Positions 25,822 through 34,845 of a stretch of 45,400 nt of DNA are shown one piece after another. Source of the DNA: an uncultured Gammaproteobacteria bacterium. GTDB lineage: Bacteria; Pseudomonadota; Gammaproteobacteria; Pseudomonadales; Pseudohongiellaceae. Position numbers and translations under genes: made by a program. Numbering within the stretch: position 1 is the first letter of the stretch; every line of letters starts with the position of its first letter. Where the stretch lies: assembly GCA_913031035.1 (NCBI GenBank), contig CAJWGN010000011.1:1-45400 (forward strand). Reading direction: 5' to 3'. The notes beneath the pieces are model-generated. The model was not told the origin of the DNA and ran no database searches. It saw nothing but the letters and a program-made list of their open reading frames with translations.

Positions 25822-27480
25822 CTACAGACGTGAGCGCTCTAAAACAACGTCAGCGTTCCTCCAGAGGGATTCAAACTGGCGCTTAATTACTATCGCCTCT
25901 TGTTCGCGACCCTGAGCTTCAACAGACTGATAAAGCCCAAATGTAGACCAACCATTCTGCTGATTCCACTCGAGGTCTTTCATATAAACTTTTTCGGCTT
26001 CTGCCGCATCGCCTTTTTCAAGTAACGCAGCGCCAAGATAAAGACGCATTGACTGAGACCAGTCTGGTGGCTCGGTATAGTTCAAGTTGTCTTGAAACTC
26101 TATCGCGTGACCGTAGTGAAGAATCGCACCATCAAGATTACCTTGGGCTTCTTCGATCTCGCCTAGTAAGGCATGCATAGCAAGACTTAAAACATGAGAG
26201 GCCGGTGTCGGACCAACACCGGTGTCGTCTACGTTGTCAGCGCCCATCTGAACTTGAATATTAGCAACTTCAGCTTTGGCCAAGTCGATATGGCCTTTAG
26301 ATGCGTGGGCGCTACCTTTTACGTAACTCCACATGCCATCCAAGTAAGGCGTGCCGCTGTGGGACTGTTCGGCAACATGGATTTTGTCGTACTTACCGAA
26401 AACCTTGTCGACAATCCAATTATGGGCGATTCTCTTTTGACCACTAGTGATAGCCGCGTCGTCACCAACGTTTCCAGCTCCGCGACTTGACGCATCAGCG
26501 GTAGCAGCATAGTTTCCTTGCAGCATGTTGGCATAGCGAACAAAGTCCAAAGCATGTGGGGCATGAATTTTGTGGGATAAAGGATAAGTGCCAATCATTG
26601 GGAAATTTGTGTCGCCCCAAATTTCAGCAAACTGCTTATCTACCACCTGCGAACGCTCATTGATGTCGATGGCTTTTTCATACTCACCAACACGCAGGTA
26701 AATATGGCCAGGCATATGCACCATGTGGCCAGAAATCGGCACTATGCTTTCTAGCTTTTGGGCAGCAGGCATCGCCAGTTCGGGCTGGCCAGAACCTTCC
26801 ATTAAGTGAATATACAGGTGGTTAGCACCAGGATGGTCATGCTCTAAAGCCATTGCGGCCTCTAAAGCGGCCTTGCCTTCTTCGGTACCCACCTTGGCTG
26901 TACCATCGGCTTCCCAATAGTCCCAGCGGGTTGTATTCATATAGCCTTCGCCAAAGATTGTGGCTATATCAGCGTCATCTGGATATTTGGCATGAAGCTG
27001 ACGCATACTGTCCAAAAAGGCAAAATCTCGCTCTACACGGTCTGGGATTGCGTCTTTGTTGTACAACACAAATAGGGAATTGATCATGTCGCGTTCGCGC
27101 TGAGTGCCATTGTCCGCCAAATCCATAGCTCGGCGAATCGCTGCTAACCCAGCACCTTGGGGATCATCAGGCATTTGGGCATAGCGGCTGTTAGGATTTG
27201 GGCCCGCCGCATGAGCAATACCAAAATGAGGCATTGGGCTATCGGGGTCTAACCTAGCCGCTTCTTGATAGGATGCAATGGACTCTGGAAAATAGAAGCT
27301 CCACGCCATCCGTAAACCTTGATCAAAAAAGGCCTGAGCCTGAGCCGAGTCCGTAGTAATAGAACGGCTGTAAGTGCCACCGCCCGGAACCATTACTGCC
27401 AAAGGTTCATCTTGAGCTACGGAAATGGCGGAAGTCACCAAAGTCGTCGCTGCAGCAATGAAGGAAATAAACTTGCGCAT
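25822..27480 (-). CDS. Exported TPR-repeat protein
   Basis: A 552-residue secreted protein with a clear signal peptide (MRKFISFIAAATTLVTSAISVAQD, cut after about residue 22). Tetratricopeptide-like helical pairs are visible, for example SAQAQAFFDQGLRMAWSFYFPESIASYQEAARLDPDSP (about residues 45-80) and HIYLRVGEYEKAIDINERSQ (mid-protein), plus further pairs near the C-terminus (LLEKGDAAEAEKVYMKDLEW). Conserved His-rich stretches (HDHPGANHLYIHLMEG, HMVHMPGHIYLR) suggest a bound metal; this is inference. Proteins of this kind are common in marine Proteobacteria and have no assigned role. A 7-base-pair inverted repeat without a T run lies just beyond the stop (25793-25815). Confidence 0.85.
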   Translation of the reverse strand: MRKFISFIAAATTLVTSAISVAQDEPLAVMVPGGGTYSRSITTDSAQAQAFFDQGLRMAWSFYFPESIASYQEAARLDPDSPMPHFGIAHAAGPNPNSRYAQMPDDPQGAGLAAIRRAMDLADNGTQRERDMINSLFVLYNKDAIPDRVERDFAFLDSMRQLHAKYPDDADIATIFGEGYMNTTRWDYWEADGTAKVGTEEGKAALEAAMALEHDHPGANHLYIHLMEGSGQPELAMPAAQKLESIVPISGHMVHMPGHIYLRVGEYEKAIDINERSQVVDKQFAEIWGDTNFPMIGTYPLSHKIHAPHALDFVRYANMLQGNYAATADASSRGAGNVGDDAAITSGQKRIAHNWIVDKVFGKYDKIHVAEQSHSGTPYLDGMWSYVKGSAHASKGHIDLAKAEVANIQVQMGADNVDDTGVGPTPASHVLSLAMHALLGEIEEAQGNLDGAILHYGHAIEFQDNLNYTEPPDWSQSMRLYLGAALLEKGDAAEAEKVYMKDLEWNQQNGWSTFGLYQSVEAQGREQEAIVIKRQFESLWRNADVVLERSRL

Positions 27481-28062
27481 AGCACTCTCCTGAGTAGATT
27501 GTTTTATTTTTTAATGCTTTAAGGGCCAAGAGTATACTCCCATAGTTGAAATTTTCGAGCACGAACACATTTCGAGCTTGCAGGAGCAGCTTTGCTCACT
27601 TTAACTAGGCTTTGCCCTATAAAAGAGTGAAGAGCAAAAGGCTGCTAAGATCGTAAATCTAAGACCATAAACGAGCCAACCAACCACACTCAGTGAACTG
27701 ACAATAATAAAGCCACCTCACTTGGCCCGAGTTAGCGGATCATCTAAGCGTTCTCTTAAGGGCTCGCTTCAGGGCTACGTTGGGGAACACTCGGATTGGA
27801 AATGACCTTAATCTGGTCATCGTTAATTGAAGGATTAAGACAACTCTTAGTCGCTTCTAAATTTTACTTTAGAAGCAAACTAACGCTGGCCCCGGACACG
27901 CTTTCCCTTACGTGATACTCAGACCTGCAATCTCACTCTGTTGCTTTAGACGTCTACGATTCCATCCACTACATGAGACTAATGTTTACCCCAACAAAGG
28001 CCTCTGTTTTCTTGACTGGGGCACCCAAACTTTTTGGCCACCTCTTTAGCGAAGTTAGCTTA
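27481..28062. other. Intergenic, one hairpin
   Basis: About 580 bases with no gene that I can support. A perfect 9-base-pair hairpin, GCTTCTAAA/TTTAGAAGC with a six-base loop (27853-27876), stands alone without a T run on either strand. Confidence 0.5.
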
Positions 28063-28167
28063 TTAAAGTCTATTCCTGAGGTATTGCTGCCATGAAGGAC
28101 GAAAAGGGTCTGCATAACGAGTCATCATTGCCAGCGTCTGCCGATCAAGCTCCATGGCGAACTGCAT
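28063..28167 (-). other. Short protein-like frame, possible gene tail
   Basis: A 34-codon minus-strand frame reads MQFAMELDRQTLAMMTRYAD then PFRPSWQQYLRNRL and stop. Its composition (balanced, with Trp, Arg and Met) looks like the tail of a real gene rather than random sequence. It begins 16 bases past the histidine phosphatase stop. I do not recognise the family, so treat it as a remnant candidate. Confidence 0.25.
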
Positions 28168-28182
28168 GTGAAGCGGGTTAAC

Positions 28183-28707
28183 TTAGTTTAACGGTGTTCT
28201 CGGTTCAGAATACGTAACATCAAGCTCCGCATGTCCATGCTCATCTAAAGTCACGATATACACTCTATCGTAAACACGCTCATCTAAGTCTTGAAGGCTT
28301 TCACCACTAAGCAAGTTTACAAGCCCTGGAATAGTATTCGAGTGCCCAGTAACTAGTATTACACCGGTGAGAGTTTTCAGCTTATCAACTAATTTCTGCC
28401 CCTGATCTGGGTCATATTCTTCTATCGAAACCCCATGTTCTTGAGCGGTTGGAGCGGCCGTATCTCGGGTTCTCATGTAAGGAGTAGAGAATATATGACT
28501 AACATTTTTACCGTGCAGCATTGCAGCAAAGGTTACAGCACGAGCCTGCCCAACTTCGGTCAGCGCAGGATCGTTTGAGTCTTCAATGACCTTTTCTGCA
28601 TGCCGAACCAAATATATCGTCGGGCCATCGGCGGCCAATGCTGAGAAAGCCAGACTAAGTGACAGAAATAATAAGCTGATTCGAGCAAGAGTATTGTTGT
28701 TTTTCAT
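28183..28707 (-). CDS. Exported histidine phosphatase family protein
   Basis: A 174-residue protein of the histidine phosphatase (phosphoglycerate mutase-like) clan with a cleavable signal peptide (hydrophobic residues 9-24, cut after ALAA), so probably periplasmic. The phosphoacceptor is in LVRHAEK (RHG-type motif with Ala for Gly, as in SixA-like members). The second-half catalytic His is in GVILVTGHSNTIPGLV. The intermediate Arg (STPYMRTRDTA) is also present. The small size and short helical insert are like SixA and related small phosphatases. The substrate is unknown. It is monocistronic. Confidence 0.88.
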   Translation of the reverse strand: MKNNNTLARISLLFLSLSLAFSALAADGPTIYLVRHAEKVIEDSNDPALTEVGQARAVTFAAMLHGKNVSHIFSTPYMRTRDTAAPTAQEHGVSIEEYDPDQGQKLVDKLKTLTGVILVTGHSNTIPGLVNLLSGESLQDLDERVYDRVYIVTLDEHGHAELDVTYSEPRTPLN

Positions 28708-30221
28708 AATTTCTCAGTTTTGTTCGTTTCTCGGTTTGGTAAACGGCCCTTATTTTCTAATCTTTCACTGCATATCCAAATAAAGCCGTTGCCAGTGTCC
28801 CTTAGTTCTCACTAATCCTCAACTGCCCCAAGAAGAAAGAAATAATCGATGCGTGAACAGGTAACATCAAACACTGCGATCCCCAGACTTAAGGCACATT
28901 TCACATGTCACTGAACGATCCTATTTTCGGCACTTTGCGTCTAACTCAACCATAAATATTTCCGCAAGCACACTTATCAGACAACAGCTTATTACTAAGC
29001 CAGAATAAGCCTGAGCTCAACCACCTCTATGTTTTTCCTGCCATTACTTCATCCTATTCGATGAATCGCTTCGATTATAAAGTAGTAACGTTAGTAGCCT
29101 TTCCTGCTCTTTTTCTGTTAAGTGAGGATCGCCCGTGGTTAGCATGAAAAACAACATAACCCTTTTTCTGTTTTCGCAATAATAAATACCTACCTTATTT
29201 ATTTTTCTTATACGCAAATAAGCGATACCTCTCACTCAGAAGGGGCAGCGCTCAAAATACTCAAGCCATTTCCCTAATGATTTCCGCCGTGGATTTTCCC
29301 TACCGCCTTTAAACCATCCGAATAAAGTAATTCATCTTGCCATCGCTCTTCTATGTTTCAGTTTCATATTACGAGGGCTTGATCTTGAGCATATGGACGT
29401 CTTTCAAACTATAAAAATACTCGACAGCGGCCAAGGCAGAATTTTACTCATGGCATCCCTACAGGCGTCACTGATTTTTTATGACTATAGAGCCGTCGAA
29501 AACAACGTGTGGGCTTTAAAGGATTTCTGTTTCTCTCCTCTTTGCTCTGTTCTTTTATTTGCTTTTTTGATGCTGATGGTAAGGCCGGTATTGGACAAAA
29601 AAGGGTTAAAATAAGCCAACCCATGTTTTGCGAAGAACTTGCCGAAGCCAACGCCTATATGCTGAACTGTTTACCAGTCATATACCAAGCTGGCGATTAG
29701 GTTTATGAGAAAAACAGCATGCTTTCTTCAAAACTTCTAATCTTTATGAACCACCCTCATCGCTGGAGCAAAAATAGACTCATCTACTATCTAAGCCTTG
29801 ATAAGTTAAGCCATGTGCTAGAAAGAATTTCTGAACTTATTAGAGGAGTAAAAAATTTTTTCTTGACCGTCATGGCCAACCCGAATGAGTATGTACACCA
29901 GCAAAAATGGCATACCAACAGCTAATCTGGATACAGTGAGTGTATATCCACGATTGCCTCATTGGTTGATTACGATAGTGTTTAGAGGGCTCTAAATACA
30001 GGCCCATCGGAAACAGGCGGACCTCAAGTGACTTACCTGAAATAAATTACCCTGAAATAATTTCCCCTAATTAGGCTATCCTGAGCACAGCCAGCCTTCT
30101 AGAGTAACATTAAGTCGCTTTGGCACTAGCGGCGAGAGTCTTCTTCAAGTTACTCTTAACTCCGTATTGCTCAATTACTTAAGCTTTCGTTCTTTAACCT
30201 AGAGTGTAGATTAGTTCCGCT
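28708..30221. other. 1.5-kb gene-poor region
   Basis: No gene is recognisable. Several frames of 60-75 codons exist (minus 29044-29235, plus 29393-29614, 29509-29700 and 29719-29925), but none has a convincing start, domain or neighbour link, and the last three partly overlap. The pile-up of partial frames between 29390 and 29930 is compatible with an old degraded gene on the plus strand. There are no clear RNA genes or strong hairpins. Confidence 0.45.
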
Positions 30222-30449
30222 GTGAGCGATTCCATAGAACATAACATGCCTGATGTCCGCGATGGTCTTAATGCCAAAGAGCGGGTCATCCTTTATTGCC
30301 TGCATGAGGCGCAGAAGGAATTCCCCAATCGCAATGTGCCAACAGCATTACTTTATGGGCGAGTTGTCGAGCAGATGGATATGAGCGAAAATGAATTTCA
30401 AAGCATTCTGTCGAGGATTGCGGGGCTAACTAGAAATACTCATCTGTAA
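30222..30449 (+). CDS. Small conserved-looking hypothetical protein
   Basis: A 75-residue acidic-to-neutral protein, GTG start, with the look of a helical regulator or adaptor: LNAKERVILYCLHEAQKEF, VPTALLYGRVVEQMDMSENEFQSILSRI. The alternation of helices and the segment NVPTALLYGRV followed by MSENEFQSIL resembles a winged-helix half, but I cannot assign it. No good ribosome-binding site precedes GTG 30222; ATG 30246 is an alternative. It lies about 185 bases before the acyl-CoA synthetase gene on the same strand. Coding is plausible from composition only. Confidence 0.5.
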   Translation: MSDSIEHNMPDVRDGLNAKERVILYCLHEAQKEFPNRNVPTALLYGRVVEQMDMSENEFQSILSRIAGLTRNTHL

Positions 30450-30544
30450 TTGTTGAGCCATTTCAGTTGACCTTTATAAGAGACCGTATTAGCTTCTTGA
30501 CGTGTGCAATTAGAATCTTAAAGTAGTGGTATTTTACACTGCTG

Positions 30545-30602
30545 CACTTTTTGACCCATTTTTTAGACCCTTTTTTTAGATCCACTTTCTAGACCCACTT
30601 TA
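30545..30602. repeat. Four imperfect T-run/AGACCCA repeats
   Basis: Four consecutive imperfect units of about 14 bases (T run followed by TGACCCA, AGACCC, AGATCCA and AGACCCA) lie 30 bases before the acyl-CoA synthetase start. They are in the leader, so could be slippage-prone or regulator-binding direct repeats. Confidence 0.65.
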
Positions 30603-30634
30603 GTGAAGTCGCGAACAACTCGAAGGATTTAACC

Positions 30635-32206
30635 ATGTTTTCAATGACACAAATGGTGCGCAGAGCAGCACAAACCCAACCCAATGTTCTTGCCACAGTT
30701 GATGGAGATCGGTCCCAAACTTGGCCTGAATTTGCACACAAGATAGCTTGCTTTGCTAATGGCTTACAGCAACTGGACATTGGTGCAGACAGCTGCGTAG
30801 CAATTTTAGCACTGAACAGCGACCGCTACTTTGAATTCATGTTTGCCACCCCTTGGGCAGGCGCAATTTTTCAGCCTATTAACACCCGCTTAGCAGGACC
30901 GGAAGTTGTATACTGGCTAAACGATTCTGAGGCTACTGTATTATTAGTAGACAAGAATTTTGCACCACTGATTGCCGAAATCAAAGACCAGTTACAACAC
31001 GTCAAGCATTTTGTGTTTGTTGACGATCTCAGTGAGGCAGACGAATTGCCTAAAGGGTATATTGCCTATTCCGAGGTGGTTGATAACGAGCCCGTTGCAG
31101 ATGCAAACCGCAGTGATGACGATGCTGCTGGCTTGTTCTATACAGGAGGCACTACAGGCCGCTCGAAGGGCGTTATACTGACCCATACGAATTTCGTTGC
31201 GAACGCACTGCAAGCTATTTCGGTACTGGGCGTACAAGAAAAAAACCGACTTTTGCACGTGGCTCCAATGTTTCATATCGCAGACGCTTTTGTTTGCATG
31301 ATGTCCACCGCACTATCTTGCTCGAACTACTTCCGCCCCGCATTCGACCCCGTATCGACCTTAGAAGCCTTACAGGACCATAAGATTGAGCGCTTGGTGC
31401 TCGTTCCAACGATGATCAATATGCTGGTCAATCATCCGAGTATTAGTGACTACTCCTTAGAATCGCTACAATGTGTCTGGTACGGCGCGTCGCCCATGCC
31501 TGAACCAGTTATTCGAAAAGCTATGGAAGTAATGCCGGCCGTAGATTTCTGCCAGGTTTATGGCCAAACAGAAGCTGCACCGGGCATCACGGTACTATTA
31601 CCCGAGCGGCATACTTTTGAAGGCCCCTTGGCCGGGAAGATAAAATCTGCCGGGCAAGCGCTGCCGGCCATAGATCTGTGCATCATGGATGAGAATAATC
31701 AAAAAGTCGCCAATCACGTTATTGGCGAAATTTGTATGCGAGGCCCAAATATCATGTTGGGCTACCGCAACATGCCTGAACAGACCGCTAACACAGTTGT
31801 TGATGGCTGGCTGCATACCGGCGATGGGGGTTATTTGGACGATGAAGGGTTTCTCTTCATCGTCGACCGGGTAAAAGACATGATTATCTCCGGCGGCGAG
31901 AATGTTTACTCAGCGGAAGTAGAAAGCGCCCTTTACCAATATGACGCTGTAAGCCAATGCGCTGTAATTGGTATTCCCCATGAAAAGTGGGGAGAGCAGG
32001 TTCACGCAGTGGTCTTGCTTAAAGAAGGCATGACAGCAGATGAGGCCGCGTTAATAGCACACTGCAAGGCGCTAATAGCTGGATTTAAATGCCCACGCTC
32101 AATCTCATTTCAAAGTGAGCCATTACCATTGTCTGGTGCGGGTAAAATATTGAAGACTGAGTTGAGGAAGCCTTTCTGGGGCGACGGAGATCGCAACGTA
32201 AACTAG
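30635..32206 (+). CDS. AMP-dependent acyl-CoA synthetase
   Basis: A 523-residue member of the ANL superfamily that activates a fatty or aromatic acid to its acyl-CoA through an acyl-AMP. Core motifs are YTGGTTGRSKGVILTH (ATP P-loop, around residues 169-184), VYGQTEAAPG (A5), HTGDGGYLDDEGF (A7, adenine ribose Asp), the hinge RVKDMIISGGENVYSAEVE (A8) and PLSGAGKILKTELR, whose Lys is the adenylation lysine. AAGGA lies seven bases before the ATG. The size and A8 form fit medium/long-chain or FadD3-like ligases. The substrate is not predictable. It is monocistronic, with a T-run repeat in its leader. Confidence 0.92.
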   Translation: MFSMTQMVRRAAQTQPNVLATVDGDRSQTWPEFAHKIACFANGLQQLDIGADSCVAILALNSDRYFEFMFATPWAGAIFQPINTRLAGPEVVYWLNDSEATVLLVDKNFAPLIAEIKDQLQHVKHFVFVDDLSEADELPKGYIAYSEVVDNEPVADANRSDDDAAGLFYTGGTTGRSKGVILTHTNFVANALQAISVLGVQEKNRLLHVAPMFHIADAFVCMMSTALSCSNYFRPAFDPVSTLEALQDHKIERLVLVPTMINMLVNHPSISDYSLESLQCVWYGASPMPEPVIRKAMEVMPAVDFCQVYGQTEAAPGITVLLPERHTFEGPLAGKIKSAGQALPAIDLCIMDENNQKVANHVIGEICMRGPNIMLGYRNMPEQTANTVVDGWLHTGDGGYLDDEGFLFIVDRVKDMIISGGENVYSAEVESALYQYDAVSQCAVIGIPHEKWGEQVHAVVLLKEGMTADEAALIAHCKALIAGFKCPRSISFQSEPLPLSGAGKILKTELRKPFWGDGDRNVN

Positions 32207-32383
32207 AACAAAAAAACTTGAGGGTGCCTGACTGTTATAGCTAAACGGTAGGCTAAGGGAAATTCTGGATCAGACTAGAATTGCAGAGACGGATATCACT
32301 GATCCGGCTTTTCTTGTCGATCTGGCTTTCTTTGTCGAACCTCTTTGTTCCATGCGCTTCGCTTGCCCTCATTATTCGAGGCC

Positions 32384-33040
32384 CTATTTTTCCTTCGGGT
32401 ATGAGTTTTGATAGACCACCGCGCTAACCAACTTTCTAGTCTCCCAATTGAGCTTTTCTAACTCAGGTCCATCTAGAAACTCTTTTACGTAGCCAATACA
32501 GAGATAAGCAATTAGCTTATTTTCTGGCGGTGATTTCAGTATTTCTTTTACAGCCTCAGGATCAACTATACTCACCCATCCCATACCGATGTTCAGCGCT
32601 CTTGCCATCAGCCACATATTCTGTACAGCACACACAACACTATATTCTCCTGCTTCCTTCATTGTCGTCTGGCCTAGAACTGGCTTAACTGACGGCTTAT
32701 AAAATACTGCAATATTTATCGGTGTCTCATGGATTCCTTCCAATTTCAGTTTTGCATAAGCTGCCCGCTTTTCGTCAAAAAACATTCCTTCAGCTTTTTT
32801 GTTTTCCAACTCAAAACTGTCAGCAATCAGATTCTTGGTATTATTATCACGGACAATCACAAACTCCCAGGGCTGGGAAAACCCTACCGATGGAGCTAGA
32901 GATGCTGCTAACAATATTTTTTCGATTATTTCATCCGGCACTTCTTTTTTAAGAAATTTGTTACCACGCACATCTCTTCTATGAAGCATTATTTCTTTAA
33001 GTAATTCTTGTTCGACGGATGTGAAATTTTTACCAGACAT
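32384..33040 (-). CDS. bluB: 5,6-Dimethylbenzimidazole synthase BluB
   Basis: A 218-residue flavin-destroying nitroreductase-fold enzyme that converts FMNH2 and O2 to 5,6-dimethylbenzimidazole, the lower ligand of cobalamin. The diagnostic stretches are HRRDVRGNKFL (FMN phosphate), LAASLAPSVGFSQPWEFVIV, YAKLKLEGIHETPINIAVF, and YSVVCAVQNMWLMARALNIGMGWVSIVDPE, which separate BluB from other nitroreductases. Length is right. There are no other cobalamin genes beside it, and I see no cobalamin riboswitch upstream. The minus-strand leader has no clear Shine-Dalgarno. Confidence 0.9.
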   Translation of the reverse strand: MSGKNFTSVEQELLKEIMLHRRDVRGNKFLKKEVPDEIIEKILLAASLAPSVGFSQPWEFVIVRDNNTKNLIADSFELENKKAEGMFFDEKRAAYAKLKLEGIHETPINIAVFYKPSVKPVLGQTTMKEAGEYSVVCAVQNMWLMARALNIGMGWVSIVDPEAVKEILKSPPENKLIAYLCIGYVKEFLDGPELEKLNWETRKLVSAVVYQNSYPKEK

Positions 33041-33574
33041 ATTTTATTACTTTTGGTCTAAAATTTATAGAAAGCACTGACTGAAAATCAAATTTTATCA
33101 AAAAACTAGTCAAGACTTCGTTTTTACCCTGACCTAACTGAGCGCTGATTTTCTAGATTATCTCAGTATCAATCAGTAAAGCATTAACTGTGAGCAGAAG
33201 AAGCACTAGAAAAAAAATCCACGACTTAAAGTTACAGCTAACCCAGAGTTACTTTTAATTCGTTAAAAAATAAATAATAGACGCACAAATAGCAAATTCT
33301 CTGATACATCTAGAAATCAGAAGATGTTTGTATCTCTCATCGAACGAATTGCTTGCAGACCGATAGGAAATAATCTGCCCCCGTAAGAGTTGATATAAAA
33401 CCGAAGCCGCATAGAGAAAAAAACCTTAATCCGCTCTAATGTTAGTCATTCTAACCCCATTAACCATAGCGTCATGTCAAGCGCTTCTTTAGCGACCCAG
33501 CGGCGAGCGAGAAGTGCAGAACGAAAAATCGCTTTGACTAAAATGATATTTAAACAGCTGCCGCGCTATTGAAC
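33041..33574. other. Intergenic, no gene seen
   Basis: AT-rich region between bluB's upstream side and the repeat block at the end of the NYN gene. I see no coding content, RNA gene or strong hairpin. Confidence 0.5.
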
Positions 33575-33636
33575 GTCAGCTAATCTATAGGTCAGCTAAT
33601 CTATAGGTCAGCTAATCAATAGGTCAGCTTCTATAG
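33575..33636. repeat. 16-base tandem repeat at a gene end
   Basis: Three copies of GTCAGCTAATCTATAG (33575-33590, 33591-33606, and 33607-33622 with one change), then a shortened fourth (33623-33636). The stop codon of the NYN gene lies in the third copy. Each unit carries a minus-strand TGA, so extra copies extend only the untranslated side. Confidence 0.95.
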
Positions 33637-34084
33637 GTATAAATTTATCCGCCGCGTTTATTAGTGATGCTGCAGTCAGCATTTTAACGCCGTAAACTTC
33701 TACCGATGATCCTTTACGGGCTCTAAGCCTGTCTGCCAGCAAATCAAAATCGCCATCACCTGAAACTAAAATGGTCGTATCACTTTGTTCAGCATACTCC
33801 ATTGCATCTAATGCAATGCCAACATCCCAATCGCCTTTTGCAGAGCCGTCAGAGCGCTGAATATAGGGTTTTAGCTTCACTTCAAAACCAATTGCTTTGA
33901 GTATATTTTGAAATTGTTTTTGCTTTTGATCTCCCCTGTCGATGGCATAGGCTACTGCTTTAACAACCTTCCGATTTCCAGTTGCCTTAGCCCAAAACTT
34001 GTTGTAATCAAAATTCCGACCGTAAGCCTGTTTCGTGGTGTAGTAGACGTTCTGCACATCAACCAGTATAGAGATTGTTTCCAT
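33608..34084 (-). CDS. NYN domain protein, LabA/DUF88-like
   Basis: A 158-residue protein of the NYN (PIN-like) nuclease fold related to LabA/DUF88 and the limkain-b1 N-terminal domain. The start METISILVDVQNVYYTTKQ has the first acidic metal site (Asp9, Asn12), GDWDVGIALDAMEY the middle acidic residues, and TTILVSGDGDFDLLADRLRARG-like SGDGDFDLLAD the last cluster (SGDxDF). These residues bind Mg2+ in an RNA- or DNA-cleaving site. The protein is single-domain, whereas some relatives carry an extra C-terminal domain. Its 3' end is within a tandem repeat. It is monocistronic. Confidence 0.88.
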   Translation of the reverse strand: METISILVDVQNVYYTTKQAYGRNFDYNKFWAKATGNRKVVKAVAYAIDRGDQKQKQFQNILKAIGFEVKLKPYIQRSDGSAKGDWDVGIALDAMEYAEQSDTTILVSGDGDFDLLADRLRARKGSSVEVYGVKMLTAASLINAADKFIPIEADLLIS

Positions 34085-34845
34085 CGAGTTTCAACTTGTA
34101 AGTAGAAGAGGTATTAGAAATTCAAGATCGTTGACACCCTAATTAGATTAGCATCGACTGATATCATCTATCTCACTAGAGTCTCTTTGTTACTGATGCC
34201 AAAAATTATAAGTGAGGTTAGGTACTGCTTTCTAGTGCTGATTGTTAGGAATCTTGGATCTGTATTGCGATTTTTAATCCTTCGCTTTCTTAAGGAGCTT
34301 TAAAGTATTTGCCTACTTCATTGAACACTTCTTCTGTGTCAAATCAGCTGTTTTCGGCTAATGGATTCGACGTCGAGCGATTTTTCAGACAAGGATCGTA
34401 GCTGGCGATATGCTAACTAAGTTCATAGTGTGATTCACCTTTAGAGATAACTTGTTTAAACCATTCTCGCTATATCTTGTTATTTTCAGAAAAATCCAGA
34501 ACCACATTTGTCCTCTTCCTCAATATGTTTTTGAGATGAACTTGGAGCAATGGCTTTAGTTTTTTAAGAAATTTACATATTCATCAAAAGTATAAATTTC
34601 ACCGGAATAGAGGACGCTAACCACTTGTCCGTAGGAATAAATAAAGCATAGCTTTTATTTTCAATTTTCTTCGATTTCGAAGATTTTTCTGCACCCCATC
34701 TTCCCGCAGAAAAAAATTAGAGCCCCACTCTTCATCGCCAATCCTCTATACAGGAAAAAAGCGGGGACAAAGATAACGTAATCACTTAAGCGTTATGCTG
34801 AGGCTAGTTAACTTATTAACTTAATCGTCCGTCCGATTTTCCTAC
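34085..34845. other. Intergenic, possible degraded frame
   Basis: About 760 AT-rich bases. On the minus strand around 34559-34664 a broken stretch reads VVSVLYSGEIYTFDEYVNFLKN before a stop, with ENKSYALFIPTDKW in another frame just before it. This looks like a decayed gene tail, but the family is not recognisable. Nothing else is seen. Confidence 0.4.

Noticed and set aside
29393-29925. Three overlapping plus-strand short frames as genes.
   Set aside because: They overlap one another in different frames and share no family signal. Noted as a possible remnant only.
33575-33636. CRISPR-like array.
   Set aside because: Units are 16 bases and contiguous, with no unique spacers and no cas genes.
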